This document shows positions 9,531 through 18,299 of a DNA stretch of 64,000 bases, one piece after another. The position numbers were made by a program, and so were the translations under genes. Under the pieces are notes generated by a model that had not been told where the DNA came from, made no database searches, and saw only the letters and a program-made list of their open reading frames with translations. The first letter of the stretch is position 1; every line of letters starts with the position of its first letter. Source of the stretch: Rhynchopus euleeides. Its lineage: Eukaryota; Euglenozoa; Diplonemea; Diplonemida; Diplonemidae. The stretch spans positions 1,054,001 through 1,118,000 of the forward strand of contig OY723281.1 of NCBI GenBank assembly GCA_963210315.1, in the 5' to 3' direction.

Positions 9531-10020
9531 TTCGCGGCCTGCGTTTTCTCGGGGTTTGACAAAGAAACTGGACAGAAAAACAGTCGGGTAAGTTGCTCGC
9601 AGTCTGTGGGCATGAGTCCACTCTCAGCTGCGGAGCTGCCCAGCCGCCACCAGTTTTTCCCCCCCCGGATTTTTCCCGGAAATCTTTTTTGTAGCCTCAT
9701 GCAATGAAGGAGGAAATGGAACACGGAGAAAGCAGGTCATTCGAGTTTACGGCACGCGTAGTGCCGTAATTGCAGAGCCACATCTCACCTCATCACAGGT
9801 CGAGGTGTGTGCGTTTCACCACAACCTCTCCCCTCCCCATTCCCCCGTGTTGAGTGACATGTGTCGATAGTGTTCCATTTTTTTTCCCCTTAAATGTGAG
9901 GGATCGCCTCAGTTTAGACCCCCTATAATATGCTCTGCCCCTGACCTGATTTTTTGTGAGGGCCTGCAGAAAATCAGGTCAGCTGACCCGAAAAAACCCC
10001 CAAGCTCCACCCCTGGTTTT
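9531..10020. other. No gene recognised
   Basis: Noncoding-looking sequence. A segment near 9995-10020 (AGCTCCACCCCTGG) is inverted relative to one near 6218-6240, suggesting another dispersed repeat. Confidence 0.4.
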
Positions 10021-10225
10021 TGCCACACACTTCAGTGTGGGTGGCAATAAACGTGCGCACGCAGGAAAACTGTGCCCCGTGCAAAGTCATCGCAGAACAT
10101 AACTACACGCCAGGTCGTGTGGGGCGTTCTCGCGATCGACAACCCCCTTCGGCTACTCTCCTGGCTTCATATTTGCACCAAACACGGCTTTCATCCACGC
10201 TCTTTTGTTGTTCGGATGGCGCGTG
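10021..10225. repeat. Diverged copy of the 8.3-8.7 kb repeat with a YR-element core
   Basis: It shares GCAGGAAAACTGTGCC, GGGCGTTCTCGCGATCGAC and ATTTGCACCAAACACGG with the repeats at 8332-8729. It ends in GTGGAAGCGTCAACGC, the A-repeat core of the YR elements. Confidence 0.5.
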
Positions 10226-10537
10226 GAAGCGTCAACGCAGAGGAAAATAGAACCAAATTAAAAGTGTACGGAGGTCTTCGCTCAGAAGTGCAGCAAAGTG
10301 GGTCGCCTCACAAAGAGGAGAAACGCTGGCACAGTTTGACAATTCGAGTTCAGGCGGAAGGGGGCGCGTTTTGTCACAAAAAGGAAGAATAGATGCCGAA
10401 GAGAGGAGCCGATTGATCGGCGACCCTGCACAGTTTCATTCCCGCCTAGCATTGAGACGAGCATATTGAATTATTCTGTTTTTTTTGAACCAAAAAGATA
10501 AGGCTGTTGTTTGTGCGCCAAATCCGGAACTGAATGT

Positions 10538-10675
10538 TTGTGTCAAACGCACCGTGCTCACGGAAGGCGTTCAGAACTAAAAAGGTTGCAGTGGGAGCAA
10601 TGTTTTGTTCACCTACACTCCACGCCCCAACGTGCAGGTGACCAGAAGGTTGCACAAACAAAACAAAAGAAACCC
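10538..10675 (+). repeat. 5' terminal repeat of the second YR-element family (solo copy)
   Basis: The block from TGTGTCAAACGCACCGTGCT to GGTTGCACAAACAAAA matches, in inverted orientation, the leader of the gag gene at 17376 (17390-17505). Its first half also matches the B repeat at 14288-14359. No gag follows, so this is a solo or truncated copy. Confidence 0.6.
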
Positions 10676-10859
10676 GGCAATTCTTTTTAATGGGGCGTTC
10701 AGCATTGCCAAAGAGCACCCAAGTGCCGTTTCCCCCCCTCCCCCTCCCCCTCCGCCTTTTTCTCTTCCGGCCCACACGGCCGCGAGATCCGATAGTATCC
10801 AGACCTCGCTCGGGGAAAAGTGGACCCTTGCTGACCCATGCATGGACATCAGTGCCAAG

Positions 10860-11089
10860 ACGACCGCTATGGCTCCGCACTTGCTGTGTCACAGCCAGGT
10901 GATGTTGTTGCAGTGAAAAGCTGGAACACCACCACACTGTGCCGCCTCAGCACAGGTGAGTGTCTGGGGAAGGTGGTGGGCTCAGAGGGTGATGGTGTTG
11001 CACTCAGCCTCTGCGGGAGGTGGGTCTTCACACCAACGAACAACAAAACTTTAGTGTCTGTGTGTGCTGTGTCTTCCGTTTCACCGTGA
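10860..11089 (+). pseudogene. WD40 family, C-terminal fragment
   Basis: The translated sequence corresponds to the last 70-75 residues of the WD40 paralogues (YGSALAVSQPGDVVAVKSW through the SVCAVSS end) and stops at the same place. The upstream blades and the N-terminal domain are missing. The fragment abuts unrelated C/T-rich sequence. Confidence 0.8.
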
Positions 11090-11202
11090 GCGCAGTGTAT
11101 CGGGAACCTGTTCCCTTTGCGTATTTGTTGTGTGCTGCTCTCTTCCTTTCTAGCCTCGCAACGCGGCATGACCTGACCCCTGCCCTTGCTGCGCTTGGAA
11201 TG

Positions 11203-11310
11203 AATCTGAGATGAGAAGAAGGGATCATTGACGCAGTGCTCTCTCTGCAGTCTGCTCCACACCCCGTTCCCCCGCCCCTCCTTCACGAAGCACCTTTGCA
11301 ATGCATACCT
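11203..11310 (+). repeat. Conserved spacer of the WD40 array (copy 1)
   Basis: This block has TGAGATGAGAAGAGGG, then GACGCAGTGCTCTCTCTGCAG and CTGCTCCACACCCC. It recurs near 14648-14690, 18222-18297, 25407-25545, 25984-26118 and 27484-27605, usually downstream of a WD40 3' end. A pyrimidine run ending in CAG is its best conserved part and could be a splice or trans-splice acceptor. That role is inferred. Confidence 0.6.
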
Positions 11311-11317
11311 GAGACCA

Positions 11318-11429
11318 GGGGGCCCTCGCTACCGGTCACAGCTCGTCACAGGTCCTCAGTCAGTGAGGGGAAGTGGGCTGGAGCTCACTTTTTCTCACTC
11401 AGTCACATCTGGTAGCGAGGGCCCCCCCC
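11318..11429. mobile_element. MITE, GGGGGCCCTCGCTACC family
   Basis: A 112-bp element with inverted ends GGGGGCCCTCGCTACC and GGTAGCGAGGGCCCCC. It sits in the WD40 spacer at the same position as the copy at 27606-27718, so it was probably duplicated along with the spacer. Confidence 0.75.
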
Positions 11430-11447
11430 AGTGTTGATGCATTGTCC

Positions 11448-12066
11448 TGCTGTTACTGATTCTCGCATTTCCTTCGCTTGCACAATCCCAGGGAGTCGCA
11501 ACGATGTCGCCACGGCTTGCTTGTAGAGACAAGTGTACTGCGCACCCAGTCACCGTTTTCCCGTCCTTCTCGGTCACAGTCGCACCGCTGCACGCTTCTT
11601 CTCCGTGTGAAAGCGTGAATAGAAACTTCTGTGACAAACTGTCACTGCCAGCCCAGCCCCTGTTGGAATGCTGTCGCGAGCCTGCTCCCCGCCTCCTGCA
11701 GGATATTTTGCGGAAATCAGCTGTTGCGACTGGTCGCCAGTCAACGCAGCAACGGTGACGTTCACACCCCTCTTCTGCATCGTCATCGGCATCACTGTTC
11801 TCGTCACAGGGTACAACTTCCTCGTACATGGGCTCAAAATCGAACTGGAGCTCTAGCCGCACTCGTTGTGTGGAAGGCAGTGGTGGCAGGCAGGCGTTTC
11901 CTTCAGTGGTGGGACAACTTGCAGCGCGTCTGCGTGTGCATGGGCGGTGCTCACAGCGACCCAGGACCCAGACTCGCCCACACCCACACCCCCAACCAAC
12001 CCTGACGAGAGCATGCAGCTACTCTGCCCTCACCACATCGCTGCTGGGTTGCAGGTGTGCTGTCAC
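11448..12066 (+). repeat. Segment duplicated at 27902-28485
   Basis: Nearly identical sequence occurs in both places, from GCTGTTAC(T/A)GATTCTCGC to CTCACCACATCGCTGC. The copies share a short frame (from 11668 here, 28127 there) with a hydrophobic stretch, FTPLFCIVIGITVLVTGYNF, that could be one membrane helix. This copy carries 41 extra bases (11825-11865) between CTCG repeats, which brings a stop into that frame. Whether it codes for a protein is unclear. Confidence 0.7.
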
Positions 12067-12124
12067 TCCATGCGCCTCGCTTGTACCACACCCCCCCACC
12101 ACAGCAGACCCGACAACCAGCAAC

Positions 12125-13242
12125 ATGGATGTGTGTGTGCGTCACACGGGGGCCGGTGACAGCTGTGTCGTCGGTGTTCCGGAAGGCGGGACCGTGGTCG
12201 GGCTGAAGGCGGATGCGCTCAACGAGATGTTCCCGGGTTCTATCAACCCAGTCCGTGAGGCTGAAAACGTCGCAGCACACATCGAAGGGTGTGAGGAGGA
12301 GCTGGACGATGCACAGCGTGTTGCCGACACGGGTCTGGAGGACGGGGGTGCTGTCCAGCTCGTCCCACGCTGGCCCATCGTCAAGGCTCCCGCAGTCTAC
12401 TCATCGACCCATGGCGACAAGTTGCGCCGCATCACACTGTCGAGGTGTGGGACGCTGTGTGCTGTGGGTTACCGCAACGGACACAGCACTGTGTTTGACA
12501 CCACCACGGCTGCTGTGGTGGCGGACTTAACACGGCAAAGGCTATTTCTTGCACATTCTCCGTCTGTGGGACGTGGTTGGCAACGTGCACTGATGACGGC
12601 ACCATCTGCGTGTGGCTGACTTCAACTTGGGAGGAGGTGTGCATGCTGCACCACAACAACTACATCGTGTACAGTGCAGCGTGGACACACTGCGGACGTC
12701 TTGTGTCCGGAGACGGGTCTGGCCAAGTGCGTGTGTGGGACTTGAAGGGCACACCGAGCACCACAGTGCTGGAGGGTCACGGCGATATTGTTCGCAGCAT
12801 TGCTGTGTCGGGCACGAGGATCTTCAGCCGGTCAAATGACAAGACCATCCGTGTGTGGGACATCAGCACCCTCACACACACACACACCCTCGATGAGCAC
12901 ACTGATTGGGTGACCGGCATCGCCCTGACTCAAGACGGGCAGCACCTGGTGTCGTGCTCTACCGACAAGTCACTCAAGGTGTGGTACACAACCTCCCTCA
13001 GCTGCCTGCGTACTGTGCACCTGGACTGCTATCCCTGCTCACTTGCTGTGTCACAGCCAGGTGATGCTATTGCGGTGAAGGGTACCTCCGCCACCACACT
13101 GTACCGCCTCAGCACAGGAGACTGTCTGGGGAAGGTGGACTCAGAGGGGCTTGGTGTTGCACTCAGCCTCTGCGGGAGGTGGGTCTTCACACCGAACTCC
13201 ACTTCAGTCACTGTGTGTGCTGTGTCTTCCCTTTCGCCTTGA
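12125..13242 (+). pseudogene. Ubiquitin-like/WD40 family protein, frameshifted copy
   Basis: The ATG at 12125 starts the family N-terminus (VRHTG, GDSCVVGVPEGGTVVGLKAD, QLVPRW), which resembles a ubiquitin-like fold, followed by WD40 blades. Near 12530-12545 about four bases are missing compared with the paralogues (ACACGGCAAAGG against ACACACGGCAACAAGG). This ends the first frame at 12619. The remaining blades (VRVWDLKG, IRVWDIST, LKVWYTT) continue in another frame to the normal stop at 13240-13242. The upstream ORF extension to 11828 lacks family similarity and I do not count it. It is most simply a young pseudogene, since only one lesion is visible. Confidence 0.82.
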
Positions 13243-13282
13243 GTGCAGGTGTCGGAAGGCCTCCTCACCCTTGTCCACCTCC

Positions 13283-13391
13283 CCCAGACCCACGTCACTT
13301 TCCACGGGCCGCCAGGCGCGTCAGCGTCGGCGACCGCCCGCCCCCAGTCTGAGAGGCAGCAGCCACGACTCGGCAGGAGGCGGGCACAACA
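13283..13391 (+). repeat. 108-bp direct repeat, copy 1 (copy 2 at 13986-14094)
   Basis: From CCAGACCCACGTCACTTTCC to GGAGGCGGGCACAAC the two copies look identical. They bracket a gag fragment and a LINE fragment, so the block between them may have arrived as a unit or by recombination between repeats. Confidence 0.75.
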
Positions 13392-13426
13392 AGAAAGGAT
13401 TGCCGGGTTTCTTTTGTTTTGTTTGT

Positions 13427-13558
13427 GCACCCTGCTGTCTTGTGTGACAGGGCACTCCGGGAAACAGCACGCGGTAACTGGCTCGTGCGGTTCCTTCCCT
13501 GTAGGGTAAAGCTGCAGGGGATGCCGTCCCAGACCACATTGTCGGTGTTGCCGGCCAT
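13427..13558 (-). pseudogene. Gag N-terminal fragment of the second YR-element family
   Basis: The frame starting at 13558 reads MAGNTDNVVWDGIP, matching the gag start at 17376 (MAGCNTDNVVWDAIP). Similarity is lost after HKTAGC. The same leader as at 17390-17430 precedes it. It is a truncated copy. Confidence 0.7.
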
Positions 13559-13637
13559 TTTTGTTTGTGCAACCTTCTGGTCACCTGCACGTTGGGGCGT
13601 GGAGTGTAGGTGAACAAAACAAAAAAAAAAAAAAACT

Positions 13638-13914
13638 CCGGGCCGACCACCACCGCCTGGTGTACGACCACGACGTCCCGGGCAGCGCACAACCACCGTG
13701 CAAACCCTGCCTGAAGCTTGCGCCGGACAGCCCCCCGCCTGGGGTCTCGCTGAAGCACCTATTCTTCGGCTGTCCCGCGACAGCGTCAGCCCGACACCAC
13801 CTCACAGCCACAAGCGTGCACAACCTGCTGCTGCACAACTGCAAGGGGGCCCTACGCTACCTGGCTGAGGCAGGGGTGACGGAGCACAGCGAGAAGGACT
13901 ACCTGATCTCGTGA
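13638..13914 (+). pseudogene. LINE (non-LTR retrotransposon) C-terminal fragment
   Basis: About 90 residues contain PCKPCLKL followed by SLKHLFFGCP. That C-x2-C ... H-x4-C arrangement is typical of the C-terminal zinc finger after the reverse transcriptase of many non-LTR elements. The upstream edge is a run of A (13620-13636), and no RT motifs are in the window. The frame stops at 13914. It is a 5'-truncated or rearranged remnant. Confidence 0.6.
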
Positions 13915-13985
13915 AACCTGCAAAAATCAACAGCGGTCAAGGGCTTCGGCCTGACACCCCAGCACCCCCCCCCCCCCCCCCCCAC

Positions 13986-14094
13986 CCCCAGACCCACGTC
14001 ACTTTCCACGGGCCGCCAGGCGCGTCAGCGTCGGCGACCGCCCGCCCCCAGTCTGAGAGGCAGCAGCCACGACTCGGCAGGAGGCGGGCACAAC
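13986..14094 (+). repeat. 108-bp direct repeat, copy 2
   Basis: Second copy of the 13283-13391 repeat. A poly-C tract (about 13967-13982) precedes it. Confidence 0.75.
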
Positions 14095-14101
14095 AAAAAA
14101 A

Positions 14102-14287
14102 GGGAGAGTCGTCACTGTGCATATCAGCACGGTCCCGCCCTCTGAGCCAGACTAACCCGCCCATAAAGGAAAAGAGGAAGAGGCGACGTAAGGCAATGCC
14201 TCCGTGCGGCAAGGAGAACACGAAACAGCGTCCCCCCTCACCGGGGGACGCGACGAGCACGGCCAAAAATCGTTCAAAATCGTTCAA
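14102..14287 (-). repeat. Second YR family, terminal repeat A (outer copy)
   Basis: A unit of about 186 bp starting GGGAGAGTCGTCACTGTGCA, repeated at 14360-14544 with a few differences. With the 72-bp B segment between them it forms A-B-A, the 3'-end layout of split-direct-repeat YR retrotransposons. The element would read on the minus strand. Confidence 0.7.
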
Positions 14288-14359
14288 ACATTGCTCCCAC
14301 TGCAACCTTTTTAGTTCTGAACGCCTTCCGTGAGCACGGTGCGTTTGACACAAAAAAAT
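14288..14359 (-). repeat. Second YR family, repeat B
   Basis: ATTGCTCCCACTGCAACC to GTGCGTTTGACACAAAA. The same sequence in the same orientation is at 17439-17505, upstream of the gag gene, as expected for a 5' B copy. Confidence 0.7.
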
Positions 14360-14544
14360 GGGAGAGTCGTCACTGTGCATACCAGCACGGTCCTGCCCTC
14401 TATGTCAGACTAACCCGCCAATAAGGAAAAGAGGAAGAGGCGACGTAAGGCAATGCCTCCGTGCGGCAAGGAGAACACGAAACAGCGCTCCCCCTCACCG
14501 GGGGACGCGACAAGCACGGTCAAAAATTGTTCAAAATCGTTCAA
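14360..14544 (-). repeat. Second YR family, terminal repeat A (inner copy)
   Basis: About 185 bp, the partner of 14102-14287. Confidence 0.7.
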
Positions 14545-14927
14545 TGTCCCTGTCTTGTGTGATTCCCTGTTTCCCTGTTCGCTTCCCTGCCTAGCAGCGC
14601 AGCACCACCTGACTCCTGTCTCTGTTTGGAGGCAGCTGATGCGTTGCACCTGAGATGAGAAGAGGGCACAGTGCTCTCTCTGCGGACGTGTTTTTCACCG
14701 TGTGCCTTGCTTGCCGAGCAGCACACCACAACCTGAGCTCTGCCGCGACGGCGAGAGTGCCAGGGGGTGGCAGGTGGCGAGAATCTGATGGCACCGTGAA
14801 TCGACAGCATCTCCCTCAGACCCCTCACCCACCCACAGAGTCGTTCCGAGCAGAGAGAACAGAACACGAGGCTCTTCCCCCAACCCCGCCACAACCCCAT
14901 CCCACGAAGGCACAGCTCCTCAGCCCC

Positions 14928-15232
14928 GGCGTGTTGCCGACACGGGTCTGGAGGACGGGGGTGCTGTCCAGCTCGTCCCACGCTGGCCCATCGTCAAGGC
15001 TCCCGCAGTCTACTCATCGACCCATGGCGACAATATCTGCCGCATCACACTGTCGAGGTGTGGGACTCTGTGTTCTGTGGGTTACACCTACGGACACATC
15101 ACTGTGTTTGACACCACCACCGCTGCTGTGGTGGCGGACTTCACACACGGCGAAAAGGCGACAAGATGACTATTTGCACTCCATTCTCAGTCTGTGGGAC
15201 GTGGTTGGCAACGTGCTCTTCTGACGGTGACT
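14928..15232 (+). pseudogene. WD40 family, internal fragment
   Basis: The sequence from CGTGTTGCCGACACGGGTCT to GGTTGGCAACGTGCTC corresponds to the end of the N-terminal domain and the first blades of the paralogues. Both edges are abrupt and small indels near 15155-15170 break the frame. It is a relic of another array member. Confidence 0.8.
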
Positions 15233-15526
15233 TCTGACAGAAGTGTGGGTGCGGTATCAGCGCTTGTTTGCAACCGGGGGCGGTGGTGGGGTTCACCAGG
15301 CGGTCGGGGCGTCGGATGCACTGGCAGGGGGCAGAGGAGTCAGTGATGCAGAGACAGCATGCGCCCCTCCGCTCTACACTCCGCACTCCTTACCCGACGT
15401 GCAGATAACCGGCTCCAGTAAGAACATGTCCACCGTCCCCAATTTGAAATTTCGCATTGTCTGAATCACTGCCCCAAGGATCACTGGTCAGAATCCGTCT
15501 GACCTAGCAGAAGCTACCAGTAATAC

Positions 15527-15767
15527 ACAGCCTCCTCCCGTCACCATGTCTGCGAGGGGCGGGAAGAAGGGGAGGTGCGTGACGCCCCCCGCAGCGGAGC
15601 CGGGCACTCCCCCACAGAGCGCGTCGAAGCGGCGTCGCGTCACGGCCTGCCCGGTGCAATCACCTGCGACCCCGGGTGCTGTGGGTGGGTCCCTGGAGGG
15701 GGGCATCGCGGCGGAGGGGGCCCGGCCGTGGCGAAGGCACACACAGCCCACCCCACAGAGCCCGCAG
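15527..15767 (+). repeat. Duplicated N-terminal module (MSARGGKKG...), copy 1
   Basis: The ATG at 15546 in a CACCATG context starts MSARGGKKGRCVTPP and includes SASKRRRV, a possible nuclear localisation motif. The copy at 22197-22439 is nearly identical up to CCCGCAG, where similarity stops exactly. Here the next bases belong to the minus-strand recombinase fragment. It could be a lost first exon or a small gene. Confidence 0.6.
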
Positions 15768-16258
15768 TGGAGATCCACAAATCGGCAGGCAGTGGCGAAC
15801 TGCAACGACAGGGCTGCAGTGCAGGCTGTTGGGGTTTGCGTCAGCAGGGACACGATGCTCTCCAGGGACACCACACGAGGCTGCGCCGCCGCCATCCGGT
15901 CGTGCTCCCTGTAGTTGCTCTGAAGAGCACGACGGAAAGCCTTCTCGGCTGGGACGGCAGCCATGTTCCAGTACGTCATGTACTGGTTGGCACTCGCCGG
16001 CTTGATGCGGCCCGCCTCCTGCAGGCTGAGAAGAAACATGCGGAAACCTGCGTCCGCTGGGAGGTCGGGGAGGTGGCGGCGGCACTGCTCGATGGAGTCG
16101 GTGGCTCGGGCCACCACCGACAGCATTGCCTTCTGTGAGGTCGGGCGGTAACACGCTGTGGAGAAGTGTTCTGTTCGTTCTCGAAGGGCAAGTATCTGTT
16201 GGAGCTGGAGGGAGGGGGGAGGGGCACGCACCTGGGTCCGCTCCAGTTGGGACCCCAC
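15766..16258 (-). pseudogene. Tyrosine recombinase, N-terminal part (second YR family)
   Basis: From the ATG at 16258 the first 164 or so residues have the helical core-binding domain of tyrosine recombinases (EAGRIKPASANQYMTYWNMA) and reach the first catalytic arginine region (FATACRFVDL). Coding similarity stops at about 15766, where the duplicated MSARGG module begins. The HxxR and Tyr motifs are absent. It lies 17 bp after the gag stop, consistent with gag followed by recombinase. Confidence 0.65.
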
Positions 16259-16275
16259 ATGGCATGTTGGGGAAG

Positions 16276-17376
16276 TCAGTGCCCCCCCCTGCGTCCCGAC
16301 GGCTCCCCATTCTCCAAAGGGCGCTTGCGGCCCGACCCGTTGCCGTAGCCGCCCCCCTTCCCGTGTCCACCGGAGCCACAGGCCGCATTAGCGGCGACCT
16401 TGTTTGTCTCGTTAACGATGGCCGCGTACTGCTCGGTATCCAGACGCTCCCACCCCGTGGCCCACGTACGCGCCTCGTACGTACGCAGGACAGAATTGCG
16501 GTCATTCCCCTTGTGGCCAGCGTCGCGCTGCCGCTTGAGTCCCTCCAAGCGGGACACGAGGATGTGCAAGGCTGCCTCCCTTGAGCCCGTCAGCAGCTCG
16601 CGCATGGTCGCCAGGAGCACCCTGACTTCGTGGCTCCCAGGAGCCAGGTGGTTCGGCTCTTCGGGATGCCCAGCGGCGTAGCGGTCTTTCACCCCGGCCA
16701 TGACGTACTTCTTCCCCCTCTTGGAGCGCTCGTCGAGCTTCCAAGAGCCCACGATAGGGACGCTGAAGTCGCTATCGTCCTGAGGGCCCACGAGCGGCTC
16801 AGGTGCGGAATCGGGTGCGGGGACGGGGGCCGGAGCGGGGGCCCTGGCGGTGAATTCCTGGAAATCAAGAGACTGTTGGATCAGGTATGCGTTCAGCATC
16901 TTCTGGGGACCTTCAGGAAGATCACCCAGGGCGTGCATTGCCTGGGCATATGTCACGCGCATGTCCCCAGCGTGGGGGTCGCTAGCAGTCAGGACTGCAG
17001 CGTGCACCTGTTGTGCAAGAGGCTCACGGTCAGAATCCGTTTCCTCATCATCGTCGGCCTCAGGAGGCGGAACGATGCCTCCCAGGGGAGCTCCTTTGGC
17101 CACGGCCAGACAACACGGGGGGCAGATGAAGCGGGATTTCGCACCCGTGAACTGAGTCCAGCGATCCAGTTGCTCTCCGCATCCGGCGTACACCGCGCAT
17201 GCGGTCTTGCATTGCCCACCGCAGCGTGCGCAGGCAGTGCACCCTGCTGTCTTGTGTGTCATTGGGCACTCCGGGAAACAGCACGCGGCCACTGGCTTGT
17301 GCGGTTCCTTCCCTGTAGGGTAAAGCTGCAGAGGTATGGCGTCCCAAACCACATTGTCGGTGTTGCAACCGGCCAT
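16276..17376 (-). CDS. Gag-like protein of the second YR retrotransposon family
   Basis: This intact 366-residue frame starts at 17376. Residues 30-90 are rich in Cys and His (CCFPECP, CTACARCGGQC, CPPC), a PHD/RING-like zinc-binding arrangement also seen in the gag of the 42-47 kb element. An acidic linker (DDDEETDSDRE) and a Pro/Ala-rich linker follow, then a helical domain. The basic, glycine-rich C-terminus (GGHGKGGGYGNGSGRKR) suits nucleic-acid binding. The leader carries the B repeat (17439-17505). A truncated recombinase follows at 16258. The role as structural nucleic-acid-binding protein is inferred from position and composition. Confidence 0.65.
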   Translation of the reverse strand: MAGCNTDNVVWDAIPLQLYPTGKEPHKPVAACCFPECPMTHKTAGCTACARCGGQCKTACAVYAGCGEQLDRWTQFTGAKSRFICPPCCLAVAKGAPLGGIVPPPEADDDEETDSDREPLAQQVHAAVLTASDPHAGDMRVTYAQAMHALGDLPEGPQKMLNAYLIQQSLDFQEFTARAPAPAPVPAPDSAPEPLVGPQDDSDFSVPIVGSWKLDERSKRGKKYVMAGVKDRYAAGHPEEPNHLAPGSHEVRVLLATMRELLTGSREAALHILVSRLEGLKRQRDAGHKGNDRNSVLRTYEARTWATGWERLDTEQYAAIVNETNKVAANAACGSGGHGKGGGYGNGSGRKRPLENGEPSGRRGGH

Positions 17377-17438
17377 ATTTTTGTTTGTGCAACCTTCTGG
17401 TCACCTGCACGTTTGGGCGTGAGTGTAGGTGAACAAAA

Positions 17439-17505
17439 CATTGCTCCCACTGCAACCTTTTTAGTTCTGAACGCCTTCCGTGAGCACGGTGCGTTTGACA
17501 CAAAA
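17439..17505 (-). repeat. Second YR family, 5' B repeat
   Basis: Same sequence and orientation as 14288-14359. Together these would bound an element from about 14102 to 17505 whose recombinase C-terminus and RT region have been lost or replaced. Confidence 0.7.
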
Positions 17506-17512
17506 TATTGTT

Positions 17513-17612
17513 CGTTGGTGTGAAGACCCACCTCCCGCAGAGGCTGAGTGCAACACCACAACCCTCTGAGTCCACCTTCCCCAGACACTCATCTGTGTTG
17601 AGACGGTATGTG
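17513..17612 (-). pseudogene. WD40 family C-terminal fragment, inverted
   Basis: The minus strand reads the last blade (DECLGKVDSEGCGVALSLCG then WVFTPTN). The sequence then switches abruptly into the YR 5' repeat. Its missing tail (SVCAVSSVSP-like) is found on the plus strand at about 17742-17801, so an inversion or insertion broke this copy. Confidence 0.7.
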
Positions 17613-17741
17613 CTGCGCTTCGACTCCTTCAGCGTGTCTGTCGCATTTCCTCTGACACACAGGTGTGTCTGGTACAAAATCGAAACTAAAAAAAAGACGC
17701 AATGCGAACGATTATCGGTTGATGATAAGTGGAGGGGATTC

Positions 17742-17801
17742 AACACCAACGAACACCACTTCAGTCTCTGTGCGCCCTGTGTCTTCTGTTTCACCCTGAG
17801 T
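17742..17801 (+). pseudogene. WD40 family 3'-end scrap
   Basis: CACCAACGAACACCACTTCA to TTTCACCCTGAGTGC matches the final 60 bases and stop of the paralogues. Confidence 0.6.
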
Positions 17802-18299
17802 GCTGTTGCTTGGCCCCCTGTTTCCCTGCCTTGTGTTTATCCCTGTGTGAAGTGCCATTGTGCAGCACGACCCCTCGCAGGAGGGCGTCCTGTCTGCAGA
17901 GGATTGGAAGCAGACCGTTGGTCAGCAGATGTGCCGCCCTCTGGGGTGTCCCCCACCGCCACTCCGCCACTGTCAGAAGTGTGACCTGTTTCCCTGTTCC
18001 TGCCTTGCGACTTTTCGTTTTTCAGCACACTTCGAATCGATGTGGGTGGATCGTGGCACGTGCTTGTTGGTGCCCTTGTGCCGACAGGACAGGGGGCGCT
18101 GCAAAGTGACACAGTTTGACACACAGTGTCACAGAAGGGCCCCACCGTGTTGCTTCCTTGCCTCGCAGCACAGCATCACCTGACCCCTGCTCTGTTTGGA
18201 GGCAGCTGATACGTTTGGATCTGAGATGAGAAGAGGTCACATTATTGAGGCAGTGCTCTCTCTGCAGACTGCTCCCCACACCCCCCCCCCCCCCCCCTA

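Noticed and set aside
15488-15765. C-terminal part of the recombinase-like minus frame
   Set aside because: It is the antisense of the MSARGG module, which has a near-identical sense copy at 22.2 kb.
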